The notes under the pieces were generated by a model. It ran no database searches and was not told the DNA's origin. It saw nothing but the letters and a program-made list of their open reading frames with translations. Shown piece after piece: positions 56,532-64,000 of a stretch of DNA of 64,000 nt. The translations under genes were made by a program, and so were the position numbers. This DNA is from Vitis vinifera (lineage: Eukaryota; Streptophyta; Magnoliopsida; Vitales; Vitaceae). The stretch lies in assembly GCF_030704535.1 (NCBI RefSeq), contig NC_081808.1, positions 24,989,501-25,053,500 of the forward strand, given 5' to 3'. Position 1 is the stretch's first letter. Each line of letters opens with the position of its first letter.

Positions 56532-57731
56532 TCAATGGTTTTGGTCCATAATTCTCTTTGATCTAAGAAGCTTAAGCAGCATTCTTGCCTTTGTCTTGAT
56601 CGTCCCACTGCACTGGCTCTGAAGCAAAAACAACAACTGTGACAAAACTCCTGCAGAAATGGCTTCTTCCCTTGCCCGTAATGAATCAGTGCATAGCACC
56701 ATAAGAGAGCTAACAGCGTTCTCACTGCCTTGGTGATCTGATACTTTGAAAGTCATCTTAACCAGGGCCTTAACACCATTGGGATTGTTAAGGACCGCCT
56801 CTCTTCCACTCTCTACTCCTAAAAGCACTTCTAGTACTGCTATTGCCAATGGCGCTGCGCTTTTTTCTTTCACTTGGGCATTGGAAATGTAGCTTATGAG
56901 TCCATCTACTGCCCCTTCCCTTATCAAATTTTCTTTATTTGATTCTACGGAGCACAATGCCAACATGGCTTTGATTCCGGCTTCAGAAGCCTCGCAGTCA
57001 TGGTGAACAAGGAGGACTATCCCCTGTAAGAGTTGGTGGGTCGTTCCAAGCGTAGCACAGAGCTCTTTAGTTTCTGAGGAAGATGAAATTGCCTCCAGAA
57101 GATTACATACACTTGTCTTTATCATGGGAGTCCCGTGTTTGAACAAAACAACCAAAGATTCTAATTTTGACTCCTCTTTCAGCATGTTTAGGCACCCCAA
57201 TTCACTGAAAGCCAGCAATTTCAAGGCACAAGAAAGTGCTTCCTCCACAAGCTTCAAACTGTCCCTATATTGCTCGGCTTCGACCTGTCCAAATACAAGT
57301 TCCAATAGCAATGGCAAGAAGCCCAATTGGATCATATAAGAATTCCTAGATGACAATTCATCACTCGAAACTCGAATTGCTTTGAGCGTCTCAAGCTTGT
57401 TCTCCAATGAGGATTCCTGAGATTGAAGGCTGCACTTCATTGCAGCCAATGAGGGGCCAGGACCCATTACCGTCAAGCTCTCAGGATCCACTTGTTGACC
57501 TGTTTGAAGCCACTGATCTATCAAATGGCGAAGAGTATGGTTTGGAACCATAGATGGATCATGGAGCTTCTGCATTGTGACAGGGCATGTGAGGTTGCCT
57601 GCAGCCAGCCATTGTTCTATGCTGGACCGATCGTACGTTTGGCCTGTGGATAGAGTGACTGGATCTGTAAACAAGTCTAGACTAATCGGGCATCTGAACA
57701 AGTGGGGTATCACCATTTCAGCCTCGTTCAT
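56532..57731 (-). CDS. U-box E3 ubiquitin ligase with ARM repeats (PUB type)
   Basis: Single exon, 399 residues. The start is the ATG at 57731 (MNEAEMVIPHLF); the frame is open further upstream without an earlier ATG. The U-box spans residues ~8-80: FRCPISLDLFTDPVTL, then GQTYDRSSIEQWL, CPVTMQKL, and PNHTLRHLIDQWL. It recruits E2-ubiquitin. The remainder (about 110-390) is a run of Leu-rich helices consistent with ARM repeats that bind substrate. Length and architecture fit the plant PUB20-PUB28 group, several of which act in immunity and stress signalling. I cannot assign an exact member. The upstream leader is rich in CT on the gene strand. Confidence 0.93.
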   Translation of the reverse strand: MNEAEMVIPHLFRCPISLDLFTDPVTLSTGQTYDRSSIEQWLAAGNLTCPVTMQKLHDPSMVPNHTLRHLIDQWLQTGQQVDPESLTVMGPGPSLAAMKCSLQSQESSLENKLETLKAIRVSSDELSSRNSYMIQLGFLPLLLELVFGQVEAEQYRDSLKLVEEALSCALKLLAFSELGCLNMLKEESKLESLVVLFKHGTPMIKTSVCNLLEAISSSSETKELCATLGTTHQLLQGIVLLVHHDCEASEAGIKAMLALCSVESNKENLIREGAVDGLISYISNAQVKEKSAAPLAIAVLEVLLGVESGREAVLNNPNGVKALVKMTFKVSDHQGSENAVSSLMVLCTDSLRAREEAISAGVLSQLLFLLQSQCSGTIKTKARMLLKLLRSKRIMDQNH

Positions 57732-58320
57732 TGAGGAGAACCCAAGCTTTCCAGCAGACTCCAAAAAACTAGTGGGAATTGTTCAAACTGAGAATCCAAG
57801 AAATGGGTGCTGAGGTAGTCTGTGAGAGTGAGAGTGAGAAAACTGATGTAAATCCAATTTGTAGGAATTAGGAACATGAAAGCATTGAGAAAAAAGGGAA
57901 GAGTAATGGTAAAAAAGAAAGCTAGTGGGGTTCCAATTCAGATTCCAGAGCAAAAGTTGAGAAATGACAGGAGGAGGGTGAGTAATCAACGGAAAATGGG
58001 AGGAGGGAGAGAGAAGAGAAAACAAAGAGAAATGGAAGCAATAAAGAGGAAGTGATGGGAAAAGAAGTAGGCAGAAAGGTTTAAGAGTCAGAACCCATAG
58101 TAGCAGTTCACACTGGCAGACAACACATGAGAGAGAGAGAGAGGGAGGGAGAGAGAGAGAGAGAGAGGGAAAAGTGCAATCTTAGTTGGAAGGAAAGAGA
58201 GGAGAACACCCACATACAAACACCAAGAGAGGGACGGCCAAAGAAAACCAAATGGGCCTTATCCTATTCCTAGTGAGGAATTGCTACTAATAATATTTGA
58301 ATAATTTAAAGTGATGGACC
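57732..58320 (-). promoter_or_regulatory. Leader and promoter region of the U-box gene
   Basis: On the gene strand the region is pyrimidine-rich, with long CT runs (the complement of the GA run at 58129-58168), typical of 5' UTR or core-promoter sequence of plant stress genes. A minus-strand open frame (57783-58025) has low-information composition and is probably leader. Confidence 0.4.
58129..58168. repeat. (GA)n-rich microsatellite
   Basis: GAGAGAGAGA runs with GAGGGAGGGA interruptions in the leader or promoter of the U-box gene. Confidence 0.85.
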
Positions 58321-59800
58321 CCCAACTCTCCCCATATATTTATTAGCCCAGTCAAACTGACCCACCTAAATCCAAAATAATTGTTAAATGTCTTTGAAGG
58401 TTGAATCTTACCCAACCATTGAGAGTTGAAAAGGAAGTGTGTGCTTCACAGAGAGAGTGATGGTAGTCACAAGGCTCATGAGAATATCAATAATCAATGA
58501 TATGCCAAAACCACCCCCTTAAAGAATCTAATTCATCATCATTCTATCTTCACACAACTCCCCTGTTTCCTCATACTCTTTATCACCTCATTTAATCATT
58601 CCACACAAAACTCCAGCTTACCAAGTCAAGCATTTCATTTGTATCCAAATATTGGGATAACTTCTCAACTCATCCGTCCTTTTTATTGACTGACTACATA
58701 CCATCTGTCTCTACACTTAGTTTACTCTGTTTGGGTGATGACAAGTTTAAAGAAAGAACAAGGAATTATTCAAAAAAGAGTTTCTTACTCTATCTCTTCT
58801 TATGTGTATCCACTAGGATTAATCAATCTACTTTGTTTGGGTCATGGAAAGATTAATGTAAATACAAGAAGTTATTCAAAAAGAGATGTCTTGTTATGTG
58901 TACCTTCCACCACTTATTTTACTTTATTTGTACTATGATATTTTTTTTAAAAAAAAGAAAAAGAAAAAAAAAGAGCAAGGAATTATTCAAAAAGAGGTTC
59001 ACACTAAAAAATAAAAAGTAATTTTCTATTATGAAAATAGAAAATATGATTTTTTTAAATATATCTTTTATCATAAAATAAAAAATAATTTTTTGTTCTT
59101 AAAAACAAAAAATATAATATTTCCACAAAATATATTTTAATTATTTTCACTTGTTTTGTAAGAACCATTTAAAAATAATAATTATATAAATGTAAAAATA
59201 ATTAAAAATAAAATATTATATTAAAATATTTTAAATATATATATGTTTTATAAATTGTTAATAATTTTCAAAAATTATTTTTCAAAATTACTTTTTGAAA
59301 ATACTAATCAAATAGGGCCTTAGGAGGAGGAAAGGAAAATAAAGATGACTTTTCCTTCATAATCTTATCTCTCTTTCTAGGCAAAGAAAAAAAAATTAAA
59401 AATGCATCCATCTTAAAATGAAATTTATTATATTTAATTTTTATGAGTGTTATTTTTAATAGTCGCTTTTTGGGGTGGTGTAGGTATCAATCAATCAAAA
59501 GAGCTCACACGCCCAAAATGTCACTTTCTACCTCTCTCTCTATCTTTCAATTTTCTTCTCTTACTCCAATTAGATATATCTTATCCTACCATATCTTTCT
59601 TAAATACTCCTACAAATATATATACTTAATATTTAATATTATATCAAATTGGTGCCCTAATATTATTTATTTTCTATGATAATTCAAATAAAAAAATTAC
59701 TATTTTTATAATTTTGGTTTGAGAAGCATGCATGGATCATGTCATAACTTTTACTAAGACATAATTTTTTTTAAAAAAAAAAAGAAATACCTAAATGCAG
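58321..59800. other. AT-rich intergenic region
   Basis: No gene seen. Two related segments (about 58725-58800 and 58830-58885) share TTACTCTGTTTGGGT / CTACTTTGTTTGGGT and GTTATTCAAAAAGAG words, a small imperfect direct duplication. Confidence 0.35.
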
Positions 59801-60045
59801 TTTTTATCGTAAATTTAATGTTAAGTAACCTGACCTCTGAATTCGATACGGTTTTTCACAGACCACTTTTTCCAAAGTAAGGAGTCACACTTAGGGTTTT
59901 TTTTTTTTTTTTTATTTACCCTTTAAAAATAAAATAAAAATAAGTGGCGACTCCAAGTCATTTTCTTAATAAATAAAAATCATTTTCAAACGAAAATCGA
60001 GCTCGTCATTGAGTGGAAACGCATGAGCCGAAATGCGGGATCCGT
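59800..60045 (+). repeat. Gypsy LTR fragment
   Basis: The motifs AGTAACCTGACC, CGGTTTTTCACAGACCACTT, AAGGAGTCACACTTAGGG, then AAAATAAAATAAAAATAAGT and GGCGACTCCAAGTCATTTTC, occur in order. The same order is partly visible at 8580-8720. Boundaries are not defined. Confidence 0.55.
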
Positions 60046-60885
60046 AGCCCTTCTTGTAAATTTTATTTTTTTTTATGCATTCAAATTAAGAGTGTGTTTA
60101 ATAACGATTTTAATAAATGTTTTTAATTTTTTTAATATTGGAAAGATGAAATTTTTATAAAACAAATTAAGAACATCTCGAAAATTGTGTCAAATGGATT
60201 CAATATGAATGCTTCCCTTTTTTCCACGGAGTCATTAAAGCACGCAGAAATTGTCAAAGAAAGAACTTTTGACGAAGACAATATTAAGCAAAAATTTCCA
60301 AGCAATTTCACCAAATTTCCAAGAAGAAAGGGAGAAAAAGGAAAAAAGAAAACTAGAAAATAATTCCAAGAATTTTCTTGGCGGAATCAAAGTGTGAATG
60401 ATGATGGCAAAGGGAGTAGGAATGCATGGGCAAAAGAGAAATAATAAAAGAAATGTATATATGATAAATAATAATGGATAGGTTGAGACTTTTGACTGCC
60501 TACACATTCCAAGCATTAGGACAAGTCAATGTATGGCAGCTGCTTGGCTCCACACTGCCCCTTCTCATCATGTCTCCATCCAATGGTCAACAAAACTTTC
60601 CAAATCCCAAACTATCATGCCCTCTATTTTCTGCAATATTTTTAAGGGAAAAGCCTCCTTTAAAAAATATAAGTAATATGAGAATCATCTTTGCATATGA
60701 TCCCAAAAGTAGTTATTATTTTATATATTTTTTAGAGTAAAGGCATCGTCCAAATACAATTAGCACTTGAATAGTGAATTCTCCATTTATTTTTATTTTC
60801 AAAAGCTTGTATTAAGATATATTTTTTCCAATTTTTAATCAAGTTGGTGGGATTATTAATGTAAACCTTATTCTATTTGAATTGA
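60046..60885. other. Intergenic, nothing recognised
   Basis: Open frames at 60235-60516 (minus) and 60474-60740 (plus) have no recognisable product or splice context. Confidence 0.35.
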
Positions 60886-60890
60886 GCTTT

Positions 60891-61310
60891 CACCCATTTA
60901 GAAGTTTGTTCGATTGATGTGACAATCCATTAATTACAATTTTTATAATTGATCCATTATTTTTTTTTATAATTTTTTTCCCTTTCACCTATTTAAGAAT
61001 TTATTCGATTGACCTAACAATCCATCGATTACATTGACTTGGTTTCAGATCTATTATCTTTTAATCGTTTTATTTATTTCTTCTTTTTTTCATCTTCCAC
61101 TCCTTTAAGAATTTACTCCATCGACCCAACACTCCATCGATTACATCAACTCGGTTTCACAATCGATCCATTATATTTTTTTTCTTCCCCTTCCACCCAT
61201 TTAAGAGTTTATACCTCGGTCCAGCAATCCATCGATTATATCAACTTAATTTCACAGTTGGTCCACTATTTCTTCTAATCATTTTCCTTTTTTCTTTTCC
61301 TTTCCATCGA
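60891..61310. repeat. Four degenerate tandem repeats (95-112 bp)
   Basis: Units begin with CACCCATTTA-like words at 60891, 60986, 61098 and 61194. Each continues GAATTTATTCGATTGACC, a CAACAATCCATCGATTACAT-like stretch, then GTTTCACAATCGATCCATTAT and a T-rich spacer. Length differences come from the spacer. Confidence 0.8.
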
Positions 61311-61797
61311 AACCGCTTTACTTTATTCATAAATTACATCATATTGCATCGGTTAGAATAAAAATTTAAAACTTTAGTAATATTTCAAAGAATAATAGAT
61401 AGAGGAGTTGTTATAAAATTTTTAAATATTTTTATTAATATTGTGAAAAAAAAAACCATATAAATTTCTTCTCTTTAAGATTGTTTGAAGGATGAAGCTC
61501 TTAAAATTATTATTATTTTTGTAGTGGTATCATAACATATGTAAAAATAATAATATTTTCTTGAAAGGATGTTTGTTACCATTTATTCTTTTATGCTAAC
61601 CATTGAAGGTGGGCAATAAAAAAAATGGAAGTGTGATCAAAGTACAAATACAAAGAGTGGGGGAAAAGACAAACCTTCTTATACTTTGTTCAAAGCATTA
61701 AAAACCTCTCTTTGCATGCATCTTTGTCAAGTGAGCTGGCAAAGAAGACAACCCAAATGTTTACCAAAAATAGGTAAGACTGGTTTAAAAAAAAAAA

Positions 61798-61831
61798 GTG
61801 GGGTGGGGGGTGGGGGGTGGGGGGTGGGGTA
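61798..61831 (+). repeat. (GGGGGGT)n G-rich tract
   Basis: Five runs of four to six G separated by single T residues follow a run of A. This is a strong G-quadruplex-type sequence on the plus strand. Confidence 0.9.
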
Positions 61832-64000
61832 GAGAAATTTAGAAGGGAAGAAATGAGTAAGACAAAGAACAAGATGACAAAAGAGAAAAGGCCACACCAT
61901 GAAACTCTCGAAACTTGATAAATATGAAGAAACTTTTGGCCTTTGAACACTATCTTGTCTGCCATTTGAACCATTCAACTTTCCCACTCATAATACTTAG
62001 TTTTTATATTAAGATGCTGATCCATTTTTCTTTATTCCTAAAAAGTTGAAAAGAAGGTGGTTTTGTAATCTAGCTGAGGAGCATATGTAATCTAGAAGCA
62101 AAGATTTTTATTCTTTCTGCTTTCTTGCCTCATCAAATCACATCAATGAATTTTTTTTTTATTCACCTATTAATATACAATTTTTAAATTTAATTTCAAT
62201 CCCTCCATTTTAATGCTCGCAAATTGATTTCCAGCATTTTATCTTGCTTAAAGGAGGGTTTTTGAAAAAAAAAAGAAAACTTATTATTTCAAATATTTTT
62301 AAAAATATAAGAATTTTAAAGTCCTGTTTAATAATTGTTTTCGAAAATAGTTTTAAAAAACAGCTTTTAAAAATAATTTTAAAAAACTATTGTCTTTGGG
62401 AACTTCATTTTTAAAGGAGGGTTTTTGAAAAAAAAAAAAAGTTTCAAATATTTTTTAAAATATGAGAATTTTAGGTTTTATTTGATAACTGATTTAGAAA
62501 ATAATTCCAAAAAAATAATTTTTGAAAATAGGTTTCAAAGTTATTCTTTGAAATTTGGTAGAATAAAATTGTTTAGAAACATGAAATATTTTTAACCCAT
62601 TTTTTATATTTTTAAAGATATTTTGAAAATAATTTTGGTATTAACAAGTTATTTATTTTTAATCATTCTACATGTTTGTATAATTAATTTTTTAAATAAC
62701 TTTAAAAAACAAGTAAAAAAACTAAAAATAATTAAAAGATGATTTATGAAAATATTATATTTTTTGTGTTTAAGAAATAAAAAATAAAAAACAGTTTTCT
62801 AACTACCAAACATGTTTTTCCGTTTTTTTTTGGAAAACAAAAAATTATTCTAAAAAACATTTATCAAATATAACCTTAAAATTATTTTTAAACCTACGAT
62901 ACTTTTTAAAATATTTAATTAAAAATTATCTTTTTAAGTATTGAATTTATTTTTTAAAAGATATTTCAAAATTCAATCTTTTTGAAAAAAACAAATTTAT
63001 TGGATTCCTCTCAACTACAGTAAATATGAAAATATTTTTTGAATTTCCATATTTTAAAATATTCTTTTGAAAACCCTACTCTTTTTTTTTTTTTTTTTTC
63101 TAAACCATAATATCTAATATTATTCTCCCCAATCAATATTTGTTATTGAAAATATTGTCTCATATTATGTTGAATGTTCCCATCAAATTTCACTTGAAGA
63201 TATATAAACTAAGATTCTTTTTAAAGCATAAAAGAAATATAATCAAGAAAAATAACTAGGTGTGAATATTATGCCTTGTTTATTCTTATATTCATGTTTG
63301 AATAAAAATTTATGCTGCCAAGACAAGGGAGTCAAAGATTTTTGTTTAGAGAAAAGGATGATCCTCAATCAATGAAAAGTTCCCCAATGGTGGTCAGGGA
63401 AATTTACAATAGTATTCCCTTTCTGAAAGCAAAGTTTGATTTAAACTTTTTTTGTATTTTTATTTCTGACCACTTCAAACTAGGATAAATACAAAATTGA
63501 AGCTTGACCATAATTACACCCATAGTTTTGAGATATTAGTCTTTAGGCAGTATTGGTGAAGGATTGATATAAATTTGAAGCTTTCAAATATTTTATGGAA
63601 TATTAAATTATTGGTTTGACTGCAAGAGTGATGGAAAAAATTTAGTAATTAATGAGTCTTTAATGATCAATTAGTTAATAATTAAATTTAAATTATTATG
63701 GACATTAACTAATAAATTCAAGTCAACATCTTAAATAAAATACAACTAAAATCAAATTAAGTGATTATTTTAAATTTTATCATATCAACTTTGATGTAAG
63801 ATCATGCAACAGTTAATGGTAGAACATCTGCTCCCTACCTTATTGGAATCTGACAAGATATAAAATTTATAATTTCTATGGGAGCCTCTGTTGGGCCATG
63901 AAGAGTTTCTTAATAAGCACATATCTTGGTCTACTTTTTTTGGGTGTCTCTAAGCTCAAACTAGGGTTTCTTAGGTGTATTATGCTAAAAAAAATTGGAA
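61832..64000. other. AT-rich intergenic region to window end
   Basis: No gene seen. A direct duplication stands out: AAAGGAGGGTTTTTGAAAAA occurs near 62250 and 62414, each followed by TTTCAAATATTTT-like and TATGAGAATTTTA-like words. Poly-A/T and TTAAA-rich stretches make up the rest. Confidence 0.4.
62245..62520. repeat. ~165-bp imperfect direct duplication
   Basis: Two copies of TAAAGGAGGGTTTTTGAAAA, each followed by TTTCAAATATTTTTAAAA, a TATAAGAATTTTA-like stretch and a TTTAATAATTG-type segment. They are about 165 bp apart. Confidence 0.65.

Overview
This is a plant nuclear window. It holds six intron-bearing or single-exon plant genes, an AT-rich background and many LTR retrotransposons. 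The photosystem I gene PsaN, the initiator-Met-tRNA primer sites of Copia elements and the AT-rich introns show a dicot. The LTR families (blocks rich in ACCGGTCGA, and blocks with TGCGAAAT/TTCGCA) look like those I associate with grapevine (Vitis). That species call is inference, not proof.

Layout. 1-9.7 kb is a repeat graveyard. It contains an edge-truncated Gypsy-type LTR (minus), a Copia solo LTR with an AAAAC target duplication, and a decayed minus-strand Copia element. That element is split by a Gypsy solo LTR (TSD CTTAC). A short unrecognised coding-like relic and several small tandem repeats follow. 10.7-21.4 kb holds a SWIM zinc-finger/MULE-derived gene on the plus strand (720 codons in five coding exons, rebuilt here). 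Its first coding intron carries a complete Copia element (TSD CTAAT, identical 159-bp LTRs, seven in-frame stops). 22.8-23.5 kb is PsaN (plus, three exons). 24.7-27.6 kb is a GH28 polygalacturonase-like gene (minus, five exons). 27.7-39.2 kb is gene-poor and AT-rich. It contains a hAT-type MITE with an 8-bp TSD and G-rich internal arrays, a degenerate tandem repeat inside a larger direct duplication, and a long AT microsatellite. 39.2-40.2 kb is a single-exon multi-pass membrane protein. 41.5-48.2 kb is a full-length but internally deleted Copia element of Sirevirus type (TSD AAAGA) with an open gag. An antisense Copia pol relic follows (about 48.65-50.25 kb) and reaches close to the next gene. 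50.5-54.7 kb is a lumenal TPR protein gene (plus, three exons, 3.4-kb intron). 56.5-57.7 kb is a U-box E3 ligase (minus, single exon). 58.3-64 kb shows no gene, only LTR fragments, tandem repeats and a G-quadruplex-type tract.

The genes do not form a pathway. PsaN and the TPR protein are both predicted chloroplast lumen proteins but are 27 kb apart. The most informative story is the transposon archaeology: nested insertions dated by target duplications, a Copia copy with broken frames but identical LTRs, and an element whose gag is open while its pol is wrecked. I found no previously undescribed system of genes. All exon models are read by eye from splice consensus, frame continuity and remembered family similarity, with no alignment or transcript evidence.
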